DNA from: Synchiropus splendidus
Lineage: Eukaryota > Chordata > Actinopteri > Syngnathiformes > Callionymidae
Length of the DNA: 64,000 nt
Direction: 5' to 3'
Assembly (NCBI RefSeq): GCF_027744825.2
Contig: NC_071349.1
Location: 930,001 to 994,000 of the forward strand
Shown piece after piece: positions 15,851 through 27,875 of this stretch (position 1 is its first letter; every line of letters starts with the position of its first letter). The position numbers and the translations under genes were made by a program. The notes below the pieces were generated by a model. It was not told the DNA's origin. It saw only the letters and a program-made list of their open reading frames with translations, and ran no database searches.

Positions 15851-16770
15851 TTAATAATAGTCCACCAGCACTTGTCCTTTCGCATCAATCTCCAGAATGG
15901 AATCATAACAAGCGTACACAGTCAGGGTTACGGTGTTTGGTGAAGCAACTCTGAATCTCAACTCCAGTCTTAAATTCCGAATTGAGACAGGGAAGAGAGC
16001 GTTGTTGTCGTCGGCTGGATTGAGATTAAATGCAAACAGCGAATAACCCCTGTTAAAACCTTCGCGGTCAATACTCAGAGGTAGATCCTTTAAATGTCTT
16101 CCTGTAGCTAGAATTATGTTATAAAACATTTTGACTGCCATACTGTTATTAAACTGAGGTTGAAAAGCGGCCATCCTGACAGAGGGCTGGATATTCAGTG
16201 TCGTAATGATGAAAATTGAACGGGGAGAGATCTCTCCTACCAGAAAATATTTCATGATGCACCATCCCTAAAAGTATTTAATTTAGGTATTGAACCCAGA
16301 AATATATTCTCCTGGTTGCATATTCTCGAGTTTCTAGAATGGAGTATAATTTTACATTGACTCGTGAGAGTGGGTAGAGAGCATTTCCATTTAACAAACC
16401 CGCTGCATGACCTATTCTCACAGCTAGTGAAACAGTGACTTTCTTCACAAACAGAGAGGCGCCGAGGATTTTCAGACGAAAGGTGGAGTCGCGGGGTCCG
16501 GTCAGGCAGAAGGCATCATTCGCCCTGGTGAGTTTAATTCTTAAATCGACCGAGTTTAATAACAGTCTCTCACAAAAAAATATGTCGCTGTGGAGAGGAC
16601 CGAGAAGATGTACTTCTCTGGTTCTGCTCGTGAACTCTGACCGTTTATTAAGGCCTATTAAGTGTTTCAATCATAGCTCTGTAGGGGTGAGTGGAACTGG
16701 ACTGCGAAATCATTCGATCCTCCAGAACCACATCGTACTGATCAAAGATTGTGTTTAGAGGATAATTGAT
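15851..16770 (-). pseudogene. Polinton-type major capsid (hexon-like) gene, frameshifted
   Basis: Capsid gene remnant on the minus strand, in three frame-separated blocks: 16770-16671, 16670-16278 and 16255-15851. The middle block has LLGPLHSDIFFCERLLLNSV followed by DLRIKLTRANDAFCL. The last has GYSLFAFNLNPADD, then LRLELRFRVASPNTVTLTVY and EIDAKGQVLVDYY. These are features of the double-jelly-roll capsid protein that fish annotations often call F54H12.2-like. Frame changes at about 16670 and 16260, and a missing segment between the second and third blocks, make it inactive. The product would be the main icosahedral shell protein. Confidence 0.65.
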
Positions 16771-16913
16771 GAGACTTGATGAGCAGATTTCTGGTGTAGA
16801 AGTGCCATGTTACTGTATATAAGTTTTTTTTAAATATATCAGAGCTCCCTCTGGACTTCCTCTTGGCCCGTTTGCTTCTGTCAACTGAATTCTTTCTTTT
16901 TTTGTTTGTACGT

Positions 16914-17204
16914 TTATTTGAGCTCTGTGTTACACATCGTCCTGGAGGGCGTCTCTTTGTTCTTCGTGATAAGACGGCTATACCGCCTGACCCTTCCTGT
17001 CTGTTGATCGCTCATTCCTCTCATGGTATGGGTGAACATATCCGAGGCTATGTTACCCACTGCTGATTTGAGATGGGGTTTCGCTATGGCAATACCTCTT
17101 TTCAACAGAAGTGATACAAACCGAAACATTTTTGAGAGGAGGGAACCGATGCCTCGTCCGTACATAACCGGGGCACCGTAGAAACCGGGTAGATCTCCGC
17201 CCAC
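16914..17204 (-). CDS. Minor capsid-like protein, Polinton type
   Basis: A 96-codon minus-strand frame encodes FYGAPVMYGRGIGSLLSKMF, then FVSLLLKRGIAIAKPHLKSA. The YGRGIGSLLSKMFR pattern with an adjacent amphipathic/basic helix is characteristic of a small protein found beside the capsid gene in Polinton-like elements and probably acts as a minor virion component. The frame opens at GTG, a stop codon lies just upstream, and the first in-frame ATG is 14 codons in (VMYGRG). The true start may have been lost. It lies upstream of, and codirectional with, the capsid gene. Confidence 0.45.
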   Translation of the reverse strand: MGGDLPGFYGAPVMYGRGIGSLLSKMFRFVSLLLKRGIAIAKPHLKSAVGNIASDMFTHTMRGMSDQQTGRVRRYSRLITKNKETPSRTMCNTELK

Positions 17205-17217
17205 CTATTTTTCATAA

Positions 17218-17660
17218 TATTGTACAAATCTGTGCGGGTCGTCTCTTAAGCCTGCGTGGACCATTGTGTTTGTTTTTGACTTGGTCTGCAAAGGTGGGTT
17301 ATCTCTCTGGTGTTGTGGTGATGAATGAATTTCCAGACGATGATGCAAGGGCTATATAATATCCTCTCAAGTAACAGGTCTAAAGTGTAGAGTCACCACC
17401 ACCTTTCTAAAGGTAAAATTGACTGGTTTGTTAAAATCTTAAATTTGTATCTGAATATTTTCAATATGATTCTTGGCAACCGGTAAACAGTAAGCCGGGT
17501 TAAAATGTTGTGTGATTATAATTGAGTAACTACCCTTGATTTCCACCGTTCTTAAAAGCGGTGCATGTGCGTCCCCTACATGCTGCGGTCTTACAATGTC
17601 GCTTAACAGTAGAGATGGTAAAACCCCGCTTTTAAATCAAATGGATGGGGCGCTCTGAAC
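17218..17660. other. Possible promoter/end region of the Polinton-like element
   Basis: AT-rich DNA with a TATA-like GCTATATAATAT at about 17350. No reading frame of note. It may hold the promoter of the minus-strand capsid genes or the residual end of the element; no inverted terminal repeat could be paired with the other side. Confidence 0.3.
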
Positions 17661-17759
17661 TGTTGTTCAGGGGTTGTTAACAGCACCTTCTATTTTAGCT
17701 TACGGTGGCAAAGGCGAGGCGGCAGCTCCTGCCACCCAGAGTGTACAATTACACTCTAT

Positions 17760-18650
17760 GTATGAGGGGTTGTTAATGCTACATCTTCACAACCCATTCA
17801 TTCATTCATTCATGCTGGATAAACCACGGACGTGGCGGTGGCGTAGGAACTCTCATAGGCAGGTCCGGAGTGAGGCCCTGGCGATCCGAGATATCGACAG
17901 GACTCACCTCCTTCCGTCATACCGAAGCAACATCGCCGGTGACATTGCAAGCGGTTTAGTGCAGCAAAACGTGCATCTCCTTGACGGCCGTCTGGTAAAG
18001 GAGCCAGCGGTGCCAGTCAGACGTCCGGTGTGGATGGCCATGGTGATTGCCCATGGTTCTCAGGTCAGGCCACATTGCAAGGCTGGGGGTTAGACTTTGT
18101 GGTCAATATGAACTCATAGGTGTTCAGGAGTCCTGGGAAATGGTCCGGACTGCGCGACTCTGCCTCCTGTGCACACACACACACTCACATGAGGGTGTGC
18201 TGCAACCTGTTCAAGCTAGGGGTTTGTTGGTCACAGTGCTATCCAGTTTCACATACTGCTGGTGCCTTGGCATGTTTTTGCAAGCGAATTAAGTGCAACA
18301 AAATGCGCAGTACCTTGACGGCCGTCCGGCAAAGAAGCCAGAGGTGCCAGTCAGGATGTCCGTTGGACCGCCATGGTTTTTTCCCATGGTTTCCAGGTCA
18401 GGCCGCATTGCCACGCTAGGGGTCAAGCCTTGTGGTCAAGATGACCTCATGGGTGATTCAGAGTTCAGGGTTCCGGATTGCTCACCTGTGCTCCCCCTTC
18501 ATGCTGGATACACTCGGGGATTCCTTTCATCGCCCCCTTGGCCCTGGAGTGGCCAAGGACTGCGTTGTTCTTGCACAGTTTGTGTCAAGCTGCGCTTTAG
18601 TATTTGGATCACTTGTCTCCTTCGGTTCATCCAAACAAAGACAACGTTAA
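17760..18650. repeat. Two diverged tandem copies of a ~333-bp unit
   Basis: The segment around 17981 (TTGACGGCCGTCTGGTAAAG) and its continuation (GGTCAGGCCACATTGCAAGG) recur about 333 bp later at 18314 and beyond (TTGACGGCCGTCCGGCAAAG), with moderate divergence. It borders DIRS-like debris and may be part of it. Confidence 0.5.
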
Positions 18651-18889
18651 TAAGCATATTGTTAGGTTGTGGTACTATCTCAAATCCAGCACAGTTATGC
18701 GGCTAACTTCTTCTGAAATTATGGAAGTTACTTGTCGAGCCATGACAACACTTCTCTCTGACAGTGTGAATCGTGCCACCCCCGAACCACAGTATGGCCG
18801 GGGGTGGTCACTGTTCTGTTATGAAAATATCAACTGCAACTATAGTGTGGCTGCATATGTGACCGGTTAGAATTTACAGGCAGACGCTG

Positions 18890-21490
18890 ACCCTGCAGTT
18901 TACTTAGTCCGACATGCCTCGGTAGCTCGGCTGAAGCTAAACGGCGTTGCTCCCATGACTAGGAGGATGTCGGCATGATTAGCTATGAAAGACTGGCGCG
19001 TCAGGCAGCGCGGCAGTCATTCTCCCCTGACTGAGACCTCAGTCCTGCCTGAAGTTTCCGTGGTCCAACTGAGGCGCTCTGCTCGTCTTCATTTCTCAAG
19101 CTTCCTCGCTTGATGTGTCAGATGCATCGGCTCCGGCGGCGCATTTGACGGGTAAGAAGAAAGTGCCGCCTCCATCAGACGTAATGAGAGCCATGCTGAT
19201 GCCGGGGTTCGGCCAAAACCTGTCTGGGACGGAGCCGTCTCAGCGTCCGAAGATCGTACGACGCCTCCCCTCTACTACCAGACCTGCATGGGGGGAAGGG
19301 GCCAGATCAGAGCTATTGTCAACAGTTGGGCCTTTTTTTGCGGCGCTCTGGATCAGCTCTCCGCAGACAAGACAACTCTGTCCGGGGGATGAGGTGATGC
19401 AGGTACAGCTGACTGCCAACATCGGACCATCCTCTGCTCCAGGGTCCAGTGCGCCTCTCGGAGGAGTTTAAGGCCCCCCAGGAGTCAGCGCATGAGACCT
19501 CAAAATGCATTGGGCCTTATATTCAGCCTGCAAGCCACCACAGCAAATCGGAGAAGAAATTCTTCAATGGGCGTGTCTCCTCAACCCACATGGGAGAACG
19601 AATCAAATGTCCGACATGCCTCGGTGCTCGGCTGATGCTAAGCAGCATTGATCACATGACTAGGAGGATGTCTGCATCACTATCTATTAAAGACCAGTGC
19701 GTCAGGGTGCACGGCAATCGTTCTCCCCTGACTGCGACGACACCTCAGTCCTGCCTGAAGTTTCCGTGGTCCAGACGAGGCGGTCCGCTCGTCTTCAGGT
19801 CTCAAGATTCTTCGCTTGATGTTCCAGATGCGCCAGCTCCAGCTATAATTTCACAATTGTAATTTCACAATTATAGAGTCACACACACACTCCTCTTTAA
19901 TTTCACAATCTCATTTTGAGCAGTGGCCTGGCGCTTCCAGTGAAATAGAAAGGCTGGTGTAATATTCCTGGAATATGTTTGTGTTCGTCAAGCGTGTGAG
20001 GAGTGGGGTTTGTCATCGGACATGGTGGGCCTCCTTCACACCTTCCCTCCACCTCGCGTCCTGCTTTTTTTGATGAGGAGGATTCGCAGACAGAAGAGTG
20101 ATTCCAGTGGCGCCTTATAGCCCCAGCCCGAACATAGAACCCCTAGATGTCGCAGATGCGGGTGCGGGTCCCTGGAGCCTGATTCCCTCCCAAACAGCCC
20201 TGCAGCAGGCGGCAGAAATTATGAGGGGTCCACCGATCCTGGGGCGTGCTGTCAAAGCATGGCTACATTAAGGCTAGCAGGCAGTCCTCTGCCCCGCCAG
20301 GTGCAGTTCAGTATTCAAAATGCTAAAGCACAACACTCCTGGCATGTAATGCTAAATGGGTGTGGGTAAACATCCACTGCTAGTCCAGTTCATGCAGGGA
20401 TCTCGAAGACGAAGACCCACCTTGCATATGCCCCTATTGAGGTCTTCAGTTGGTATTAAAGTCTCTCTCTGAAGCTCCCTTCCCCACTTGATCAGGCTCC
20501 TTTGGAGCTGGTGGCTTACAAAGCAGATCTTCTCCTGGCTCTGACCTCCATCAGGAGGGTTTGGAGAACTATGTGCCTTCTCGATTAGTCCTGACTGTAT
20601 TTCATGTATTTCCGTGAGGGCACTGAGAGCTTCTCTGACTGGAGTCAAGGCCTTCAGGAAAACAGATAAGCTGTGGGTGACGTTGGCAAGTGGTAATAAG
20701 GGTCAACATTCAGAGGAGTTTCTTGGCAAATGTCTGCCAAGCAGCCTCCTGGGCTTCCGTCTCAACTTTTGCAGATTTGTCTGACGTAGGCTGCTTCTAC
20801 TTTATCTCACGTTGTCCTGTCTGCAGGTGCTTCCAGCAGCTCTGGCCAATAAATGAGAATCGTTAGCTGACCGAGGAAGGTTATCTTCATCTATATCCAA
20901 CTTTTTCCTTCGGTCTAGTGGTGCAGCGCCCTTCCTCCAGAGCTGAGCGAACTTCAGGAGCGCTGATGCTTTTGTATTGTTGGTGCAATAATGTGTTTCT
21001 CTTCCGCAGTGCTTCGTCATGGGCCAAACGAGTCTCCGCTGGTGAGTTCTCCCTCCAAATATGGACCGTTATTAATGCCAATTGTGGTCTTCCACATTGG
21101 GCTCAAACTAGTGCTGTGGCTGTGGGATGGCATCAGGTTCCCCAGTGTAGTTGCCAGAGCAGGCAAACACCTGATTTGGCACCGAGCGGGCCCCAGGGGG
21201 ACGCCCAGACCCACTGTATGGAGGGTTATTGCTGCCACTTCACTACATTCGGACGAACAACATTTTGTGCGACCTTTGGGGTGATGTATAGCAGCAGGTC
21301 TCTTGGCCCACTGGGTCAGGCGAGGTGCCTGGCGGGGATGCATCCATCGGCATATGTCCTCCTCTTCTACACGTTCAAGTTCTTGGTCCATGGTTGAGAC
21401 CAGCAGGCAAAGTGAGAGCTTTGACTCCTGTTCTCAATATTCCTCTCGTCTCTGCTTCACTCTGACTACGGTCAAAGCGAGATGGAAATA
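18890..21490 (+). mobile_element. DIRS-like retrotransposon debris, copy A
   Basis: Two diverged copies of a segment beginning CGACATGCCTCGG lie at about 18910-19160 and 19610-19845. Downstream, 20430-20800 translates with interruptions to a tyrosine-recombinase-like region (QAPLELVAYKADLLLALTSI, RRV). The flanking GC-rich non-coding DNA to about 21490 resembles the 3' part of such elements. Many stops and frame changes are present, and a reverse transcriptase segment was not found here. Confidence 0.4.
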
Positions 21491-21609
21491 AAGAACGATT
21501 GAAAACTCCCAGGATAAGACATAGGGAGAGATCGGTGGGGGTATATCCATCACCATCACATCATCCATGGACATTGTGTTTACTGTGCGAAAGCCTCCTT
21601 CTCTCGCTC

Positions 21610-23950
21610 TGATCACACGTTAACTCACTGTCCAGAAAAGACTCAGAACATGAAAATTTCACCTGCCACTATAGCAGAATGGATCTATCAAGTAAGTGAA
21701 GCACGAATTCCACCTGTTTGAAGTGGTTTCAGAGAGTTATCAACATTTTTATGTTTATCGGTCTGAAAACCACATTCTCACGGGCTGAAAAAGCATTTTC
21801 TGCACTGTTCTCTCACTGATTAGAATAGCCTTAGAACATGAAAATATCACCAGCAACTTTAGGAAAAAGAGTCATTGTTGTATATTCAGCAGGAAATGTA
21901 CATTTCTAAACTGTTTTTATGGGATTATCAACAAGTTTATTTTTACTGGTCAGAAGCCCACCTACTCTTGGGTTGAAAATGTGTTTTCTACTCTGGTCAC
22001 TCACACTGCTCAGTGATGCCTCAGAACATAAAAAGTTCACCTGCCACTATAGTAGAAAGGGTTTTTCTCGTAGGAGCAGAACTACTTCAACCTGTCTAAA
22101 GTGGTTTCAGAGAGTTATCAACATTTTTATTTTTGTCTGTCTGAAAACCAACTTTTCTTTGGCTAAAAAAAATAAAGTTTTCTGCTCTGTTCACTCACTG
22201 ATCAGAAAAGCCTCTGAGCATGAAAATATCAGCTACAACTATAGGAAAAATACCCTTTCTAGTGTATTCAACACTAAATCTACCTATCTGAACTGTATTT
22301 CAGGGAGTATTGACTTTTTTTCAGAGAGTTATCAACATTTTTATGTTTACCGGTCTGAAAAACATATTCTCACGGGCTGAACACGCAATTTCTGCACTGT
22401 TCTCTCACTGATTAGAAAAGCCTTAGAACATGAAAATATCAACAGCAACTATAGGAAAAAGACTCATTGTTGAATATTCAGCAGTAAATGTACATTTCTG
22501 AAATGTTTTTAGAGGGTTATCAACAAGTTTATTTTTGGCGGTCAGAAACCCACCTTCTCTTGGGCTGAAAACGCGTTTCCTGCACTGTTCACTCACTGCT
22601 CAGCGATGCCTCAGAACATGAAATTTTCAACTGAATTTACAGCGGTAGCGGTCTTGGTGATATCAGAGGAATAACAACATCTTTATGTTGGTGGATTCTG
22701 AAAACCACCGTCACTCGGGCTGAAAACGCGTTTTCTGCACTGTTCACACACTAATCAGAATAGACTCAGAACATCAAAATATCACCTGCAACTATGGGAA
22801 AAAAAATCTTTCTTGTATATTCAACAACAAACCTACATTTCTGAACTGTTTCTAGAGGGTTATCAACTATTTTATTTTTGCGGGTCCGAAACCCACTTTC
22901 TCGTTGGCCGAGAACGGGTTTTACGCACTGTTCACTCACTTCTCAGTGATTCCTCAGAAGGTGAAAATTTCACCTGCCACTATCGCAGAAAAGGTATTTC
23001 TACTGGGTGCTGAACTAATTCAACATGTCTAAAGTGATTTAAGAGAGTTATCAACATTTTTATTTTTGTCGATCTCTAAACTGCCTTTTCTTTGGCTGAA
23101 AACATGTTTTATGCACTGTTCACTCACTGCTTAGCGATGCCAGAGAACCTGAAAATTTCTCCCGCAGCAATATGAAAAATAATCTTACTAGTATAATTGA
23201 CACTAAATCTACATTTCTGAACTGTATTTCAGGGGGTAAACACCCTTTTTTTTATTTCCTGGTCAGAAACCGAGCTTCTCTCTGGCTGAATCACCGTTTT
23301 CTGCGCTGTTCACTCACTACTCATGGATGCCTGAGACCATGAAAATTGCAACTATAGGAAATACACTCTTTCTAATATATTTCACACTAAACCTACATTT
23401 CCGAACTGTTTTCAGAGGGTTGTCAACAATTTTATTTTAGCCTGTCCGAAACCCACTTTCTCTCTGGCTGAAAACGCATTTTATGGACAGTTCACTCACT
23501 CATCAGAATAGCCTTAGAACATGACGATATCGCCTGCAACTATAGGAAAAATACTCTTTCGATTATATTTAGCACTAAATCTACCTTTCTGAACAGTTTT
23601 AAGAGGGTTAACAACAATTGTATTTTTGACAGCTCGAAATCCACCTTCGCTCGGGCTGAAAATGCGTTTTCTTTCACTGTTCTCTCACTGATCAGAACAG
23701 CATCTGAACATTAAATTATCACCTACAACTACAATTATCAACTACAGGAAAACACTCTTTCTAGTATATTCAGCACAAAATATACCTTTCTGAACTGTAT
23801 TTGATGGGGTTATCAACTATTTATTATTCCTGATGTGAAACCGATCTTCTCTCCGGCTGAAAACTCGTTTTCTGCACTGTTCACTCCCTCATCAGAATAT
23901 CACCTACAGCTATAGGAAAAACACTCTTACTCGTATATTCAACACTAATC
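21610..23950. repeat. Diverged satellite monomers (~188 bp), old arm
   Basis: About 12 monomers, each containing variants of CAGAACATGAAAATTTCACC, TTATCAACATTTTTATGTTT and GGCTGAAAACGCGTTTTCTG. They belong to the same family as the array at 31307-43000 but are much more divergent from one another, with small indels and base changes in most lines. Confidence 0.85.
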
Positions 23951-23952
23951 CT

Positions 23953-26510
23953 CTACGAACAGGACGCTGCGAATGGCCTACTAGCAGCCGAACCGTTCCA
24001 CATTTCCCTCTTCCAAGCCATGGGATGAGTTTGACGAGAGCCGGGCGCTGCTATGAGGTGGATCTGTAGACTGTCTTCCCAGAGTTGGCTGAGTTCCGTG
24101 TGGTGGAATCAGGCAGGTTCCCGCTTGATCTTCACCCGCGCCTCATGGCATGCGCCCCCCCTCGTATCGAAGTTGAGCTCTCTCTCCATCGCCAGCTCAA
24201 GAATCATCCCACTTCATTAACGGCCTGCTGCCGTTGGATGGCGAGACTACACACAGGTCACGACCTCATGTTGTTTGCCCACAACTGGAAGAAATCTGGA
24301 CTATTCCCGTCGCAATTCTGACACTCCACTGGCACTAACACCGCACTTGGTCAGGTAGGGAGCTTACTGCCAGGTTCAGGGTTTGGATTGGCGGCGCGGC
24401 ATTCCCTCTCACTCAGCCGTCATGCGCAATGCGTGGTGCGGTCGCCCCAGGAGTTCGACCTCACCCCTGAGGAGTGACCATCCCACCCAGCGCAGTGGAA
24501 TGGTGTCTCCGCCGTCGGCAACCAGCTCATGGCGCTTGAGAACATCATTGCACTCTTTAGGAGGACGGTGGACAGGCTCCTCCATCGCAGAACCTCTGTC
24601 ACTCCACCAGATTTATTTGAGATTCAACAATCTGTCGGCGTGGTGGTCTGCTCACAGCGCCTCCTCCACACACAGCCGCCGCCCGGGTGGAACACCGTCG
24701 CTGGTCGAAGGGGCCAGCCGTCCGGATCATAGCTGCGCTGATCATCGCTGGTTCCTCCTACACTGGGTTTTACTCCAGGTACTTCTGGAACCCAAGAAGA
24801 CAGTAGATTGGAGACCTGCTCTGGACCTCAGTCTCCTCAATCAATTCATGACCAGACAGCGGTTCCGGACTACCAGGAGACTCCTGGAGTGCGTCAGAGT
24901 GTGAGAGTGGTTGACCTCCGTCGATCATGCAGACGCCTACTTCCACGACACGGTTTGGCCCAGTCAAAAGAAGTTTCTCCGGTTTGGGCTCGAGGGTCAG
25001 GTGTACATACAGCACTCTAGTGCCTCGCACCTTCGCCAAGTGCGTGGAAGCGGGGCTCGATCCCCTAAAGAGACAGGGTCTGCGGATTCTGACGTACTTG
25101 GACTACTGGTTGATTCTAGCCAGGTACAAACAGGAGTCATGAGCGCACACCAGCTTGATGTTGGAGCACATCCTGCTATTGAGGCTCAGAGTAAACCTCC
25201 TGAAAAGTGCGCTGAGTCCCAGTCAGAGCACGACCTTCCTGGGGGTCATGCTGGACTCAGTCTCGGGTGAGGCTGACATCGTTGGTTTAGAAGGCCAGGC
25301 CATGCCACAGCTGACATCGTTGGTTTTGAAGGAGATGGCAAACATGATCTGGGAATTTTTCAATTGCTGATCTTTTTGCTACGCAGAGAGAACTCTTTGG
25401 TTCGCAGAGAGAACTTCAAATGTCCTCTCTTGTTCTCTCTCTGTTGATCCAACGACCCTCCACTGGGACTGGACACCCTGGCTCATCCAAGGTGGCCAGA
25501 AGGCCTCCCGTATGCCCTTCCTCCTCCTTGACTTCTTCTTTCTCTGATGAGGAGAATCCAGCTGCAGAGAGTGAGAATGATTCTCGTAGCTCCAGACAGC
25601 CTCAGCTCCAGCTGGTATCCGGAGATGTGTCAGATGTGGATCAAAGGCCCCTGGGAGTTCCCTCCATCGAGGTCAGCGCTTCTGCAAGCATCAGGAGCCC
25701 TGAGGTCTCCCCCAATACTAGGACGACCCCTCAACGTTTGGCTTCTCCAGGGTTAACAATCAGTCTCTTGGCCCCTGATGTCCCATTGACTCTTCAGAAC
25801 GCTTAAGCTCAGTCAACCCTCAGATCATGCAATGCTAATTGGTGGTGTGGAACCCAGACAGCTTACAAGGCGGAGAGCTGAGATCTTTTTCCATCAGCCC
25901 TGATTGCATCTCTTTTGGTGTCGATGACTCGGCGGTGTCACTAAGACCCAACCCTTAGCACTTAAATGTCTCTGTTCTTCTTCACAAGTCAGCACCTTGT
26001 CAGTAAAGGCTTTCTGTCCTCCTCCGCATTCAGACGAGGAGCATGAGCGTTTACACAAAATGTGTCCGGTTAGAGAGCTAAAAGCTTAATAGGATCGAGT
26101 CCCACCCTTCAGAAAGACGGACAGTCTGTGGGTGGCTCTCCCTGGTGGAAAGAAGCAGCAGGCACTGTGCCCTCACAGGTTGTCACATTGGCTTAGAATT
26201 GCCATCATGAAAGCCTATGAGACAGTGGGAAAACAGGCGGCAGAATCCCTGAGACCACATCTGTGGCTGCTTTCAAGGGAGTATCTCCAGCCAGGCAGCT
26301 TCTTGGTCATCAATCTCTACTTTTGCTGACCACTATTTGTCTAATGTGTCTGCATCCTCCTACCATCTTGACTTTCTGTCTTCAGGAGCAGCCCAACCCT
26401 TCGACCAGTAGGCCCTCATTCACAGCACTGGCTCTGGGACACCAGTATCTGCGTCATTACAGTGCTGTGCAGTGTGCAGCGTCCCGAGATCCACCGGATT
26501 CCTGTCTATT
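23953..26510 (+). mobile_element. DIRS-like retrotransposon relic, copy B
   Basis: Plus-strand reverse transcriptase and tyrosine-recombinase remnants, broken into several frames. About 24720-25280 encodes RT pieces (LEPKKTVDWRPALDLSLLNQ, VDHADAYFHDTVWPSQKKFL, CVEAGLDPLKRQGLRILTYL). About 25960-26330 encodes a recombinase C-terminal segment (FRKTDSLWVALPGGKKQQAL, then a helical HRLSHWLRIAI stretch). The RT active site reads YLDY at about 25095-25106 instead of YLDD, so a catalytic Asp is lost. It is bordered on the left by satellite and on the right directly by the gypsy LTR. Confidence 0.65.
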
Positions 26511-26932
26511 TGTCACAACCTCTTCCGCTGACGTCACCGCCCAACCCACCTCGTCACATTCACACCTGCCTCCAATCTTCTGACGGTATAAAGACCGGAC
26601 CAACCTGCCAGTCCTCGCCTGTTCGTCAACCCTTCATGGTTGGTCTCAGAGCGGGATAGTTAGCTATTTATCTCTGCCTGCACATCGCATTGTCAGAGTC
26701 ATTTCCGTTTGTTTCTTCTGCCTCAGAGCTTCTGCCTGCCTGCACCTCCTGAACCCTTACTCCACTGCCTGCACCATCACCGCACGACCAGCCGGATTCC
26801 TGGATCCTCCACAACCACTAGTCCAGGATCTCCTCCACAGAATCAGAAGAACCTTCCACCCAGCACGATTAAAATAACAATCTTCTGATCTCCAAACCTG
26901 CGTTTGAGTCTCCTGCTTCAGTACACGTTACA
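26511..26932 (+). repeat. Gypsy 5' LTR
   Basis: Begins TGTCACAACC and ends CGTTACA. A TATA-like GGTATAAAGACC lies at about 26585. Compared with the 3' LTR it lacks about ten bases in a CCTGCACC-repeat stretch. Confidence 0.9.
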
Positions 26933-26948
26933 GAACGAACAGGCCACG

Positions 26949-27875
26949 ATGGACTCAGCAGATTTGGACGCTGTGCGCAAGGCTGTCTCATCTCAAGGTG
27001 CTCTCTTAAGCCAACATGACCAAACGTTGGAAGAGTTAGTTGGCGTCATCAGAGAACTGTCGGTGAGTGTGGCCCGCCTGCGTGACGGGCTAACCCAGCC
27101 GTGAGCCACTGCTCCCACACCTCACTCACCCATTGTCTCCGACCCGCCCGCCATTACGACTCATTCCGTTGCCGCTCCACCTCCTCACCTGCCCCGCGAA
27201 CCTTGGGTTCCTGCGCCTGAGAGGTATGACGGAGATCTGGGTCAATGCCGATCCTTCCTCTTGCAGTGCGAGATTGTCTTCGAGCAACAACCATACACTT
27301 ACTCCTCTGATGGGTCCAAGATTGCTTTCATTATGAGCCTGCTTCGCGGAAGCGCACTGTCCTGGGCGGCTGCAGTGAAGGAGAGAGGAGCTGAGACGGC
27401 GCTTCATTATTCCGCCTTCGTTTCCGAGATGAGGAAGGTGTTTGATCATCCCGTCCGGGGTAAGGACGCATCCAAACGGCTGGTGACGCTGCGCCAGGGC
27501 GCGCGCAGCGTCGCGGAGTACAGTGTGGCTTTTCGGACCCTCTCGGCCGAAGCGGGATGGGAAGAGGAATCGCTCCAGGCAGTTTACCACCAGGGGTTAA
27601 ACGAAGCCATCAAGGACCACCTCGTATCTTATCCGGAAGCCACTAGCCTGGATGATTTAATTGCGCTGTCAATTAGGGTCGACAACTGCCACCGTGAGCG
27701 GAGGAGACAAAGACAGCAGCAAACCACGCCGAACCCAGTCTCCGCCCAGCCTCGTCAATCGCTCCTTCCGATTGGTCACACCCCCAAGGATGAAGGCACA
27801 CCTGCTCTCCCGCCCAATGACACTTCAGAGCCGATGCAGTTGGGGCGTTATCGCATTGACCCGGAGGGCCTGTGA
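26949..27875 (+). pseudogene. Gypsy gag, one in-frame stop and truncated end
   Basis: Gag of a fish gypsy element. ATG 26949 opens a helical N-terminus (MDSADLDAVRKAVSSQ...). TGA at 27102-27104 interrupts it, yet the same frame continues to 27875. The continuation holds the capsid-type retrotransposon gag domain: PERYDGDLGQCRSFLLQCEI, then WAAAVKERGAE and a VAEYSVAFRTLS segment. The expected zinc knuckle is absent: after [15 protein letters not shown] the frame ends, and pol begins inside the last part of the protease domain. A deletion has therefore removed the knuckle and most of the protease. Confidence 0.75.

Larger units (their letters stand above)
10560..17400. mobile_element. Polinton/adintovirus-like DNA element, decayed
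   Basis: A cluster of virus-type genes with tight spacing unlike a fish gene. DNA polymerase B, packaging ATPase, a small basic/hydrophobic protein and a 256-residue protein run on +. They converge on a capsid-like gene and a minor capsid-like gene on -. This gene set is that of Polintons/Mavericks and adintoviruses. No retroviral-type integrase, protease (adenain) or terminal inverted repeat was found, so the element is truncated or its ends are unrecognised. The polymerase and capsid genes are broken, while the ATPase and two small + genes remain open. Boundaries are approximate. Confidence 0.7.

Noticed and set aside
16435..16758. Plus-strand 107-codon frame
   Set aside because: It is antisense to the Polinton-type capsid gene.
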